Under the pieces are notes generated by a model that did not search any database, was not told where the DNA came from, and worked only from the letters and a program-made list of their open reading frames with translations. A stretch of 64,000 nucleotides of DNA from Chitinophagales bacterium. Its GTDB lineage: Bacteria > Bacteroidota > Bacteroidia > Chitinophagales > Chitinophagaceae. Positions 18,201-25,735 of this stretch are shown piece by piece; within the stretch, counting starts at the first letter, position 1; the number at the start of each line of letters is the position of its first letter. A program made the position numbers and the translations under genes. Location: NCBI GenBank assembly GCA_015654595.1, contig JAATGQ010000155.1:81817-145816 (forward strand). The letters run 5' to 3'.

Positions 18201-18343
18201 AGTCTGGTATGGATCCCGAGCCAAACTCTTATGGTACGCAGAACCAGGCTGTAAATACGACCTATCCTACCCGTCTGCTGGTTATCGGTACGAATACGCC
18301 GAATACAAAGAATTATCTTATTGGTCTTAACTTAAATTTTTAA
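15209..18343 (+). CDS. SusC/RagA-family TonB-dependent outer-membrane transporter (xylan locus)
   Basis: Up to 1,044 residues. The signal peptide MKQFLTTVSLAVLCFFSSS starts at codon 20 (15266), so 15257 or 15266 may be the true start; 15209 gives an N-terminal extension of 16 to 19 residues. A carboxypeptidase-regulatory-like domain follows (KDDKGQPVAHATVTVKGG). The plug carries EVIVIGYGTQRKEAVTGSVA, DPLIVLDGIPFPG and VDILKDASATAIYGSRGANG. The rest is the 22-strand barrel with closing strand NYLIGLNLNF. With the SusD 11 bp downstream it should form the lidded import complex that brings oligosaccharides into the periplasm, powered by TonB. The flanking GH10, GH115, GH43 and GH2 enzymes make xylan-derived oligosaccharides the likely cargo. 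The family is certain; the cargo is inferred. Confidence 0.93.
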   Translation: MQNAVSRSRKEQNQCSMLRMKQFLTTVSLAVLCFFSSSLYAQNTIKIIGQVKDDKGQPVAHATVTVKGGLKAVSADDAGNFEVTAPANGVLIISSVGFERREMSIGGKTSLSIVLTPQSVTGNEVIVIGYGTQRKEAVTGSVASVKGDVVREVPAANISQALQGRVAGINIQQTDSKPGATTQIRIRGTRSLNATNDPLIVLDGIPFPGTIADIDPNDIKSVDILKDASATAIYGSRGANGVLLITTNKGQQGSKPHIAVNSYFGIKKAIKIPMMNWREFTTLKETAKQFLPLGSDEDSSGKVNTDWQDLLYQTGKVTNEDVTVSGGSEKGSYSFGMSYYRDESPLPLQNYTRYSLHGSVDQGVGNYVRIGFTTNDNYGINNGDTLNTYTALTTSPITNPYNANGTWKSVVTMSNDQEWVYTKHALKNLGSNYADRNTAFSSYNSVFGELKIPGVQGLKYRANIGLNYRQSNYGYYQGYGVFGTNPAAISTAAISNSNTTNWAIENLLTYDRTFAEKHKIGITTLYSSEKTTTWYSAESATGIQNSDFEYYNLGAVTDPNGSTTINPSNQGYWQRGLESYMGRVLYSYDDRYMISGTLRSDASSVLAAGHKWHTYTAVSGGWNITKESFMQNIRAIDNLKLRVGYGETSNQSISPYQTLGQLTSAPYNFGGTNSAGYSVTLSPNSSLGWEFSKTWNFGADFALLKNRLTGTIEYYVQKTDNVLLYVSLPATAGVGSVLENIGNTQNKGVELSLNGAIIQDLNGWSWDMGVNIYANRNKLTHLASGETQDQTNWWFVGHPIDVIYDYQKQGLWNTTDKDYPYLSTLEPGAKAGDIKVKYTGTRDANGAPTRALGAADRVIQNIQPTFQGGFNTRVAYKNIDLAVVGVFQDGGTLISTLYGSNGYLNMESGRRNNVKIDYWTPTNTGAKYPNPAGLVNSNNPQYGTTLGYFNASYLKVRTMTLGYNFKQQAWMKRAGFERLRIYVTAQDPFVFFSPYHKQSGMDPEPNSYGTQNQAVNTTYPTRLLVIGTNTPNTKNYLIGLNLNF

Positions 18344-18354
18344 AAACCATAACA

Positions 18355-20340
18355 ATGCAACGGATATATCTTAAATCTTTTATAGGATCGACATTGCTTA
18401 TGCTGTTTTTAGGCGGCTGTAAGAAGGTCCTCGATGAAACGCCGCGCAGTACGTTTACTCCGCAGTATTTTGAAACCCTTGATGGGGTACAAAGCGGCAT
18501 AACGTCTCTGTATTCCGGCATGCGCAACATATACGGTAATGGCTATTATCTCAATTCCTGTCAGACGGGTACAGATGAAACCACTTATGGTCAGAATGGG
18601 GATGTGAATTTCAAGAGCATGGATCTTTCCGGCGCTGCGACATTTGACGCTACGAGCAGCAACAGCAGCGTTTTATGGAATGCCATGTTTCCGAATATCA
18701 ATACAGCCAGCGGGGTAATTCAGTATGGCGTTACAGCGGGTGCTTCCGCTTCGCTGATTGCTGAAGCGCATTTCTTCCGGGCCTTTGATTACTTTATGCT
18801 GGTTCAGACCTTTGGCGGTGTGCCTTTGGATCTGGGCAGCGGCGTGCTGAAGTTCAATACCTCTTCGGTGGCGACTTCTACGCGCAATACCGTTCCTGAA
18901 GTTTATACAAAGGCTATCTTCCCGGACCTGGATACGGCGATCAGCAATCTTCCGACGACGGGGCGGTTGACGGGGGCGGTCACGCAGACGTTGGCGAGGA
19001 CGATCCTGGCAAAGGCTTATCTGACATACGGATGGTGGTTGGAAAACCCCAATGGCATCCCGACCTATCCTGCGGCCGACAGGACCGATCCCAATGGTCA
19101 TAATGCCCAGTGGTATTACCAAGCGGCTTATGATCTGGCGACAACGGCTATCGAAAACCCAGGGCCTTTCGGGCTGCAGGCCACGTTTTATGATGTGAAC
19201 CTGGCGACCAATGACCGGAATAACGAGATACTCTTTTATGCCGATCACTCGAGCAGCTTATTGTACGGCGGTATTACCAGTACTTCTTATTCTACCGGCA
19301 GCTCACCGGATAACTTTGCCGGGTGGATGGAACAGATCAACTATCCGACGATCACCAATGCTACCTCTCCGGACTGGTCAAAGGTGGTCAGCTCTGTACA
19401 GCGTGCTTCGACGCAGGATCTGGGACGTCCCTGGTATGAGATGGCGCCGCCAACTGCTGTGTTGACAACGACCTTTGCCGACAAGAGCAATGATTCCCGT
19501 TATGATGGCACTTTTGATGCGGTCTATCGTTGTAATATGAACGAGGCGGGGTTAAACGCTACTTATTCCAGTCTGTATGGCGCGAATGGAATGCCTATCG
19601 GCGAGGGAGATCCCGTATTGACCTTCCTGGATTCAGATGTTACGAGCGGGGATACCGTCAATTACACGAACAGCACCTATAAGAGCAGTGTTGGGGCAGG
19701 TTATCTGCCTGGAAGAGCCGATTTTGTGGTGGAGCCGCATATGATCAGCCGCATCCTCTATCCGGGTAACTGGAAGCTCGGGCCTTATCGTACGGATAAC
19801 GGGACAGGGTTGGGCAATCCTAATGCCGGCAGTTATCGTCCGTGGAATATCGTGAAGTTCTCCGAGTTGTTCTTTATTGCTGCGGAAGCTGCGGTAAAGG
19901 GGGCCACTACGACAACTGTCACGGGAGCTTATGCCAATGACGGTACGGCAAGGGGATTGATCAATGTGCTCAGGGCGCGTGCCGGTAAATGGCGTTTCAG
20001 CCGTAAGGATAACACGACCTATATTGCAGATAACAGTGCTGCGATGACGGCGGCGACACCGGCTACGGTCGATATCAATTATATCCTTGCGGAGCGCAGC
20101 CGGGAGTATTTTGGCGAAGGTTATCGCTGGTATGATCTCGTTCGTACGCAGAACTGGATGCAGTATGCCGGAAGCTATACCATCGGGGAAGGTAAAGCAT
20201 TTGGAGACAGGGTGGTGTCGAATGTGACGCGCACGATAACAACGGCGAATTATCTTCGTCCGATCCCGCAGACGCAGTTGGATGCGATGCAGACCGATGC
20301 GGCGACGAAGGCAGCTTATCAAAATCCCGGTTACAACTGA
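18355..20340 (+). CDS. SusD/RagB-family surface glycan-binding lipoprotein (xylan locus)
   Basis: 661 residues with a lipoprotein signal ending in LFLGGC (Cys23), followed by KKVLDETPRSTFTPQYF, a typical SusD beginning. Internal SusD features are AEAHFFRAFDYFMLVQTFGG (the TPR-like helices) and the C-terminal ILAERSREYFGEGYRWYDLV with YLRPIPQTQLD. It is the lid of the SusC barrel encoded 11 bp upstream and captures glycan fragments at the cell surface. At 661 residues it is longer than the usual 500-600, the extra lying mid-protein in the substrate-facing part. Its stop is 5 bp before the GH2 gene, so the three genes form one operon. Confidence 0.93.
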   Translation: MQRIYLKSFIGSTLLMLFLGGCKKVLDETPRSTFTPQYFETLDGVQSGITSLYSGMRNIYGNGYYLNSCQTGTDETTYGQNGDVNFKSMDLSGAATFDATSSNSSVLWNAMFPNINTASGVIQYGVTAGASASLIAEAHFFRAFDYFMLVQTFGGVPLDLGSGVLKFNTSSVATSTRNTVPEVYTKAIFPDLDTAISNLPTTGRLTGAVTQTLARTILAKAYLTYGWWLENPNGIPTYPAADRTDPNGHNAQWYYQAAYDLATTAIENPGPFGLQATFYDVNLATNDRNNEILFYADHSSSLLYGGITSTSYSTGSSPDNFAGWMEQINYPTITNATSPDWSKVVSSVQRASTQDLGRPWYEMAPPTAVLTTTFADKSNDSRYDGTFDAVYRCNMNEAGLNATYSSLYGANGMPIGEGDPVLTFLDSDVTSGDTVNYTNSTYKSSVGAGYLPGRADFVVEPHMISRILYPGNWKLGPYRTDNGTGLGNPNAGSYRPWNIVKFSELFFIAAEAAVKGATTTTVTGAYANDGTARGLINVLRARAGKWRFSRKDNTTYIADNSAAMTAATPATVDINYILAERSREYFGEGYRWYDLVRTQNWMQYAGSYTIGEGKAFGDRVVSNVTRTITTANYLRPIPQTQLDAMQTDAATKAAYQNPGYN

Positions 20341-20345
20341 TAAGG

Positions 20346-23252
20346 ATGAGATATTTTGGGTTCATCATAGGACTGATCAGTATGAGCGGGCTTGCAGCGC
20401 AGCAGCCCGGGGACGCGAGTGCAGGGCGGGCCGATGGCATGCATGGTTCGAGCGTTGCGGCTGGATGGGACGCTTCGCATGGTTCGAGCGTTGCGTCCGG
20501 ATGGGATGGTTCGCGTGGTACAAGTGCTTTGGCTGTCGCGGCTGGTTGGGATGGTTCTCGTGGTTCGCGTGGTACGAGTGCTTTGGCTGTCGCGGTTGGT
20601 TGGGATGGTTCGCGTGGTACGAGCGTTGCGCGGCCGGTAAGAGAGCGGATCAATATCGACGAAGGCTGGCGGTTTATGCGTTATGCCGGAGCTGCGGACA
20701 GTCTTATCTACGATCTGCGTCCGGTGGTTGCCGATAGGAATGACAGCAAGGCTGCCGATACCAGGGCGTCGGAGACGGCGGTTGGCGGCGGATCGGACAA
20801 GGCATTAAAAGCGTGGATATTGCCCTCTGCGAACGACTTTATAAAAGACCTTTCAAAACATCATCAAAGGCCGCCGGGTTCTCCCGGCGGCAATTTTCCT
20901 TTTACGGGGGCCGCTTTTGACGACGGGGCCTGGGAGTCCGTTGATCTGCCGCATGACTGGGCGATAAAGGGGCCTTTCTACACCGAAGAAAATGCGGTTG
21001 TGGGCGGCGGTATGGGACGGCTGCCGGTGCAGGGTGTGGCTTGGTATCGCCGTCGACTGGATATCGATGTGACCGATCGTGGTAAGTCGATCTACCTGGA
21101 TGTGGAGGGCGCGATGAGTTATGCGATGGTCTGGCTGAACGGGCAGCTGGTTGGAGGATGGCCTTATGGGTATAATTCTTTCAGACTGGATCTGACGCCT
21201 TACGTTCACTTTGGCGGCGTGAATCAGTTGGCGATACGGGTAGACAATCCGACGAATTCTTCCCGGTGGTATCCCGGGGCCGGACTTTATCGGAGTGTAT
21301 GGCTGGAAAAGCTGGCAGCGGTTCATGTGGCGCAGTGGGGCACAAGGGTTGTGACTTCTCATGTGTCTGCGGAGTCTGCTGATGTAGGGGTGGAGGTGTC
21401 TGTTGAAAATAAGGGCCTGGCGGCTGTGGAGGTGAAAGTGGAGACCGAGATCCTGTTCGACGGCAAGCGGGTTGGTCTGCTGGCGCCTGTTACCACGGCG
21501 ATCGAGGCCGGGAGTACGGCCGCGGCTACCCGATGGATACGATTGGACAAGCCGATGTTGTGGGGACCGCCGCCCGGGCAGAAGCCGAATGAATACACTG
21601 CTGTCACCAGGGTGTATGTGAAGGGGCGGCTGGCTGATGAATATCCAACGGCTTTTGGCATCCGCTCCGTTGTGTTTGATCCCCTGAAGGGGGTATTGGT
21701 GAACGGGGTTCCGGTCCGGATACAGGGTGTGAATCAGCATCATGACCTGGGCGCTCTTGGGGCGGCCTGGAATGAGCGGGCGGCTCAGCGTCAGCTGGAG
21801 TTGTTGCGGGAGATGGGTTGTAATGCGATCCGGCTGGCGCATAATCCGCCGGCGCCCGAGTTGTTGGAACTGACCGATCGGATGGGTTTTCTTGTGATCG
21901 ATGAGATCTTTGACTGTTGGGCGAAGGGGAAGAATCCGCTCGACTTTCATTTGATCTTTGCCGACTGGCATGAAGCCGATCTTCGTTCCTTTGTACGGAG
22001 GGACAGGAATCATCCATCGGTGATCGAATGGAGTTTTGGAAATGAGGTAGGAGAACAATATACCGATACGGCGGGCGCGGCCATTGCCAGGGAGTTGCAC
22101 GATATCGTGCGGGAAGAAGACAGTACGCGGCCTGCTACGGCGTCGATGAACTATGCCAAGCCGGATATGCCTTTCCCTGTGGTGATGGATGTATTGAGTT
22201 TGAACTACCAGGGGGAAGGGATCAGGGATGCGCCGGCTTATGCGCAGCTGAAGGGTATCCGGACGACTCCTTTGTATCCTGCGTTCAGGGCCAGGTTTCC
22301 GTCTAAAATGATACAAAGCAGCGAGACGGCGTCAGCGCTTAGTACGCGGGGAACCTATATCTTCCCGGTGACGGGTGGGATCAGTGCGCCGGTGAGCGAC
22401 TCGACGGGCGGTGATCCTGTCGATCGTTGGGTAAGCGCGTATGATCTGTATACGGCGGCTTTTGGGGCTTCCCCCGATAAAGTCTTTGCGGCGCAGGATC
22501 ACAATCCGTATGTCGCGGGTGAGTTTGTCTGGTCGGGTTTTGATTATATCGGGGAGCCTACGCCTTACTATATGGCGCGTAGCTCTTATTCCGGTATCAT
22601 TGACCTGGCGGGTTTTCCAAAGGATAGGTTCTATCTCTATCAGTCGCGATGGAGGCCGGAACTGCCTATGGCGCATATCCTGCCGCATTGGACCTGGCCT
22701 GACAGGATAGGTAGGATAACGCCCGTCCATGTCTATACTTCCGGGGATTCCGCTGAATTATTCTTGAATGGGCGGTCGCTTGGAGTCCGGCACAAGGCTG
22801 CTGTTGAATATCGGTTGAGATGGGATAGCGTCGTGTATGAGCCGGGCTTACTGAAGGTAGTAACCTATCGGGCTGGCAAAGTCTGGGCGATGGATAGTGT
22901 GCTGACGGCGGGTTCCGCGGCTCGCCTGGAGGCGGCGGCGGATAGATCGGCCATCGCGGCAGATGGAAGCGACCTGAGTTTTATAACTGTCCGGGTGGCC
23001 GACGGCCATGGCGTTGCGGTCCCCGGGGATAGCCGTCTTGTCCGGTTTTCGTTAAGCGGCCCCGGTGAGATCGTCGCGACGGACAACGGGAATCCGGCGG
23101 ATATGGCCGCTTTTGGGGATACACAGCGTCGGTTGTTCAGCGGGATGGCGCTTGTTATTGTACGAGGCAGGAAGGGGCAGGCGGGCGAGATCAGGGTGCG
23201 GGCGGAAGCCGATGGCGTGTCGCCGGCGGTAGTAGTAGTGCGTAGTCGATGA
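20346..23252 (+). CDS. GH2 family glycoside hydrolase (beta-galactosidase type) with an N-terminal repeat tract
   Basis: 968 residues. Signal peptide MRYFGFIIGLISMSGLAAQ is followed by about 65 residues of low-complexity repeats (GWDGSRGTSALAV-like), then a normal GH2 protein. The sugar-binding domain has VDLPHDWAIKGPF and YNSFRLDLTPY. The catalytic barrel has GVNQHHDLGALGAAWNE and CNAIRLAHNPPAPELL. The acid/base is Glu567 in WSFGNEVGEQY and the nucleophile is Glu726 in YVAGEFVWSGFDYIGEP. The tail contains beta domains (DUF4982-like and Ig-like). The FDYIGEPTPYY signature fits beta-galactosidases. In a xylan locus it could remove galactose caps from complex arabinoxylan or xyloglucan side chains. 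It is last in the susC-susD operon. Family and catalytic residues are certain; the substrate is open. Confidence 0.9.
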   Translation: MRYFGFIIGLISMSGLAAQQPGDASAGRADGMHGSSVAAGWDASHGSSVASGWDGSRGTSALAVAAGWDGSRGSRGTSALAVAVGWDGSRGTSVARPVRERINIDEGWRFMRYAGAADSLIYDLRPVVADRNDSKAADTRASETAVGGGSDKALKAWILPSANDFIKDLSKHHQRPPGSPGGNFPFTGAAFDDGAWESVDLPHDWAIKGPFYTEENAVVGGGMGRLPVQGVAWYRRRLDIDVTDRGKSIYLDVEGAMSYAMVWLNGQLVGGWPYGYNSFRLDLTPYVHFGGVNQLAIRVDNPTNSSRWYPGAGLYRSVWLEKLAAVHVAQWGTRVVTSHVSAESADVGVEVSVENKGLAAVEVKVETEILFDGKRVGLLAPVTTAIEAGSTAAATRWIRLDKPMLWGPPPGQKPNEYTAVTRVYVKGRLADEYPTAFGIRSVVFDPLKGVLVNGVPVRIQGVNQHHDLGALGAAWNERAAQRQLELLREMGCNAIRLAHNPPAPELLELTDRMGFLVIDEIFDCWAKGKNPLDFHLIFADWHEADLRSFVRRDRNHPSVIEWSFGNEVGEQYTDTAGAAIARELHDIVREEDSTRPATASMNYAKPDMPFPVVMDVLSLNYQGEGIRDAPAYAQLKGIRTTPLYPAFRARFPSKMIQSSETASALSTRGTYIFPVTGGISAPVSDSTGGDPVDRWVSAYDLYTAAFGASPDKVFAAQDHNPYVAGEFVWSGFDYIGEPTPYYMARSSYSGIIDLAGFPKDRFYLYQSRWRPELPMAHILPHWTWPDRIGRITPVHVYTSGDSAELFLNGRSLGVRHKAAVEYRLRWDSVVYEPGLLKVVTYRAGKVWAMDSVLTAGSAARLEAAADRSAIAADGSDLSFITVRVADGHGVAVPGDSRLVRFSLSGPGEIVATDNGNPADMAAFGDTQRRLFSGMALVIVRGRKGQAGEIRVRAEADGVSPAVVVVRSR
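20445..20632 (+). repeat. In-frame minisatellite at the start of the GH2 gene
   Basis: Imperfect tandem units of 36 and 45 bp (GGTTCGAGCGTTGCG..., GGTACGAGTGCTTTGGCTG...) encode repeats such as GSSVASGWDGSR and GTSALAVAVGWDGSR. All spacings are multiples of three, so the frame is kept. The tract lies between the signal peptide and the sugar-binding domain, where a variable-length linker would be tolerated. It could vary in copy number by slippage. Confidence 0.85.
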
Positions 23253-23290
23253 TCGCTGGAACACCACCGGACACCGGCTGACCAAAGTGC

Positions 23291-23322
23291 TTGCGCAGTA
23301 GGGGATCGGTTTCTTATATTTG
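23291..23322 (+). promoter_or_regulatory. Bacteroidota-type promoter of the lacI-type gene
   Basis: A -7 box TATATTTG at 23315-23322 matches TAnnTTTG exactly. A -33 TTG at 23291-23293 is 21 bp upstream, the expected spacing. The start codon follows at 23341. GGATCGGTTTC, between the boxes, resembles a weak CG-centred operator half and might allow autoregulation. Confidence 0.7.
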
Positions 23323-23340
23323 TGAGATGCTAACTAAAAG

Positions 23341-24369
23341 ATGGATATGAACGGAGAGAAAGAAGTCACCATATACGATCTTGCGAAGATCCTGAACATT
23401 TCCATCGCAACGGTAAGTCGTGCGCTGAAGGATGATCCTGTTGTTAGCAAGAAGACGCGCAAGAAGATCTTCGAATTGGCGGAGCAGATGGGGTATCGTG
23501 CGAATAATTTTGCGCGGAACCTGCGCAATCAGCGTACGGATACCATTGGGGTGATCGTGCCCAGGCTAAACAGTTACTTTGTGGCTACGGTGATTGCGGG
23601 TATAGAAAGCGTGGTGAACCAGGCGGGTTATAACCTGATCATCAGTCAGTCTTCCGAGTCCGTCGAAAAGGAGATGCAGAATGTCCGGTCGATGTTCAAC
23701 AACCGGGTGGATGGACTGCTGGTCTCTCTGGCTTATGATACGACCGATATTTCTCATTTTGATATCTTCTACAACAAGAATATCCCGCTTATCTTTTTTG
23801 ACCGGATATCCGAGCATAAGAACAGCACGAACATATTGATCGATAACCGGAAGGCGGCGTACCAGGTGACGAGTCACTTGTTGAGCCGCGGGTGTAAACG
23901 CGTGGTGCATGTAACGGCGGATTCGGGGAGCAATGTTTACAAGGATCGTTTGGCGGGGTATAAGGACGCGTTGGTGGAAGCGGGGCTTTTGTTTCGTGAA
24001 GAGTATGTGATCTACAGCGATCTGAGCCTGGAGGCGGGGGAAGAGACGGCGAAGAAGATATTGAGGATGAAGCCGCGTCCGGATGCCGTGTTTGTCGCGA
24101 ATGATAACTGCGCGGTGGGCTGTATGTTAGGGATGAAGCAGGCGGGGATACGGATACCGGAGGATGTCGCTTTTGCGGGGTTCAATAATGATCCCGTCTC
24201 GAAGGTGATAGAGCCGAATCTGACGACGATCAATTATCCGGCGTATGAGATGGGGGAGGCGGCGGCGAGGCATCTGATCAGTCATTTGAATGGAACGGAG
24301 TCGATACAGTCGATGAAGACGATATTGTTACGATCCGAGTTGATCGTGAGGGCTTCGTCGGAGCGGTAG
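23341..24369 (+). CDS. LacI/GalR-family transcriptional regulator
   Basis: 342 residues. The N-terminal helix-turn-helix and hinge are clear: TIYDLAKILNISIATVSRAL, then VSKKTRKKIFELAEQMGYRA and NNFARNLRNQRT. The periplasmic-binding-protein-like effector domain starts with TIGVIVPRLNSYFVATVIAG. Later blocks are RVDGLLVSLAY, PLIFFDRI, DAVFVANDNCAVGCMLGMK and PEDVAFAGFNNDPVS. It should bind a sugar effector and a CG-centred palindrome. It follows the GH2 gene by 88 bp and has its own promoter. The probable targets are the two divergent operons at 14797 and 15209, where matching palindromes occur. Xylan-derived sugars or uronates are the likely inducer; this is inference from position. Confidence 0.93.
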   Translation: MDMNGEKEVTIYDLAKILNISIATVSRALKDDPVVSKKTRKKIFELAEQMGYRANNFARNLRNQRTDTIGVIVPRLNSYFVATVIAGIESVVNQAGYNLIISQSSESVEKEMQNVRSMFNNRVDGLLVSLAYDTTDISHFDIFYNKNIPLIFFDRISEHKNSTNILIDNRKAAYQVTSHLLSRGCKRVVHVTADSGSNVYKDRLAGYKDALVEAGLLFREEYVIYSDLSLEAGEETAKKILRMKPRPDAVFVANDNCAVGCMLGMKQAGIRIPEDVAFAGFNNDPVSKVIEPNLTTINYPAYEMGEAAARHLISHLNGTESIQSMKTILLRSELIVRASSER

Positions 24370-24514
24370 AACGGGGGCGGGCGGTTGTCGGTGCAGGGTG
24401 GTGCGGCGCGGGCAGTTGGCCGGAGGGTGGCAGCCTAAAAATGCATATTTTAGCGGCATGGTTGTTAAAATACCGGCGATAGGCGCCTGGTTTCGGTTGG
24501 AGTGGGGGCTTGGG

Positions 24515-24760
24515 ATGGTCACGTGGCTTCCGACCATGGCGGGATGGATAGGGACGGCTAGTTATCTGGCCGCTTATCTGTTGCTGAGCATCGGGAAGCT
24601 AAAGGCGGACAGGCCGTTGTATCATATCCTGAATGTGGCAGGCGCGGCGGGGCTGGTTTACAATGCGATCGCGCTCAAGGATCTCCCTAACGTCATCGTC
24701 AATATCGCATGGGCGATCATCGCTTTTTTTGCGCTGGGCGCCATAGGGAGGAAAAAATAG
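24515..24760 (+). CDS. Small membrane protein resembling the CBU_0592 family
   Basis: 81 residues from the ATG at 24515, which has a purine-rich GGAGTGGGGGCTTGGG just upstream; ATGs at 24458 and 24536 are alternatives. The core MAGWIGTASYLAAYLLLSIG, the middle LNVAGAAGLVYNAIAL and the last segment NIAWAIIAFFALGAIG form three membrane helices, with IGRKK at the cytoplasmic end. The pattern of a short three-helix protein with Tyr and Asn in the first and second helices resembles the CBU_0592 family, whose role is not known. It stands alone, convergent to the tetR gene, with a minisatellite between them. Confidence 0.65.
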   Translation: MVTWLPTMAGWIGTASYLAAYLLLSIGKLKADRPLYHILNVAGAAGLVYNAIALKDLPNVIVNIAWAIIAFFALGAIGRKK

Positions 24761-24784
24761 CCAGGCGCTGTTCGAGGTGGAAAA

Positions 24785-24936
24785 CGCTGCTGTTCCGGGT
24801 GCAAGGGCTGTTGTTCCGAGGGTAGAGGTTGTTGTTCCGGGAAGCAAAGGTTGCTGGTCCGGAGGGTAAAAGTTGCTGTTCCGGGAAGCAAGGTTGCTGG
24901 TCCGGGAAGCAAAGGTTGCTGTTCCGGAGGGCAAAA
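24785..24936. repeat. Seven-copy 22-bp tandem repeat between convergent genes
   Basis: About seven tandem units of 21-22 bp, with consensus GTTGCTGTTCCGGGAAGCAA plus AG or AA. The copies alternate between two variants: TTCCGGGAAGCAAAG, containing the palindrome TTCCGGGAA, and TCCGGAGGGTAAAA. The array fills the gap between the membrane-protein gene (stop 24760) and the tetR stop codon (24940). Copies are directly adjacent, so there are no CRISPR-like spacers. TTCCGGGAA could form small hairpins in transcripts from either side. Confidence 0.85.
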
Positions 24937-24939
24937 CCA

Positions 24940-25542
24940 CTATTCGGAAGAAAAGCTCAGCAGCGTAAGCGCCCGCTGTTTATACTGCATTAATTTCTTC
25001 TGATATTCATTTTTGTCGCTTACCAGGCTGAGGTAGTAGTAGGCGCCGTCGACCAGTACAAAGATCAGGTCGGCGGTAAGGGCCGGATCTTCGACCTTCA
25101 ATACTCCCTTTTTATTACAATCGATGATGACCTGGCAAAGCGTCTCGCGCAGCGCGTCCAGCAGCGCCTTGAATTTCCCTTTTATCGCTTTGTCCCGGAA
25201 GGCCAGGGCGTAACAGCTGTAGGATACGCTGTCGTCGAACAGCGTGTTCCATTTGCCGGAGAAGATATTGTCGATCACGGTCAGCAGCATCGTTTTGGGG
25301 TCTTCGGACGCTTCTGTCGGAACCTTATAGATCTGCATCCATTTGTCAAGGATATATTCGATCAGTCCGTAGACGAGGTGGTCTTTGCTTTTGAAGTAGT
25401 GGACGACGAGGCTCGGATTGATGCCGATGACTTCGGCGGTCTTTGCGATGGAGGCGTTTTCCAGACCTTCCTTACGGGCGACTTTATAAAAGGCTTTTAT
25501 GATTTCTTTCTGGCGAGGTTCTTTTAGACTTTTTCTTCCCAT
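24940..25542 (-). CDS. TetR/AcrR-family transcriptional regulator
   Basis: 200 residues. The N-terminal helix-turn-helix is typical of TetR: RQKEIIKAFYKVARKEGLEN, then ASIAKTAEVIGINPSLVVHY and FKSKDHLVYGLIEYIL. The C-terminal half is a helical ligand-binding domain (DALRETLCQVIIDCNKKGVL). The gene is divergent from the susC2-susD2-phosphodiesterase operon, and a 30-bp imperfect palindrome (25641-25670) lies between them, so it probably represses that operon. A -7-like box lies just upstream of its own start. TetR control of a SusCD pair is unusual; ECF sigma/anti-sigma or hybrid two-component control is the common arrangement. Confidence 0.9.
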   Translation of the reverse strand: MGRKSLKEPRQKEIIKAFYKVARKEGLENASIAKTAEVIGINPSLVVHYFKSKDHLVYGLIEYILDKWMQIYKVPTEASEDPKTMLLTVIDNIFSGKWNTLFDDSVSYSCYALAFRDKAIKGKFKALLDALRETLCQVIIDCNKKGVLKVEDPALTADLIFVLVDGAYYYLSLVSDKNEYQKKLMQYKQRALTLLSFSSE

Positions 25543-25567
25543 TGGAGGTCTGCGATATTAGTTAACG

Positions 25568-25575
25568 CAAATATA
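25568..25575 (-). promoter_or_regulatory. Possible -7 box of the tetR gene
   Basis: On the minus strand TATATTTG matches TAnnTTTG and ends about 25 bp before the tetR start codon. I did not find a -33 TTG at the expected 19-21 bp, so only half of the promoter signature is present. Confidence 0.35.
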
Positions 25576-25640
25576 TGATTGAGGATCAAATGTGCTACAC
25601 ATCTATGGCAAGTTAAATTTTTGTGTCCCCTATATTAAGT

Positions 25641-25670
25641 AAATATTAATTGAACGTTCATTCAATATTT
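25641..25670. promoter_or_regulatory. 30-bp imperfect palindrome, probable operator between tetR and susC2
   Basis: Two 15-bp arms match at 13 of 15 positions around the perfect core TGAACGTTCA (25651-25660), with AAATATT at the outer ends. It lies 66 bp upstream of susC2 and about 100 bp upstream of tetR, in the shared control region. The length and symmetry suit a TetR dimer or pair of dimers. The CG-centred core could also suit a LacI-type protein, but the adjacent regulator is TetR. Confidence 0.65.
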
Positions 25671-25735
25671 ATTCCATTTTTGTGAACGACATTGCGTCCG
25701 CTCTGTAAACATTTTTATTCCAAAATTCTTCTGCG

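Noticed and set aside
20853..22316. 487-codon open frame on the minus strand
   Set aside because: It lies opposite the GH2 catalytic region, and its Arg/His/Pro-rich product is typical of a shadow frame.
24785..24936. CRISPR array
   Set aside because: The 22-bp units are directly adjacent with no spacers between them, and no cas genes are present.
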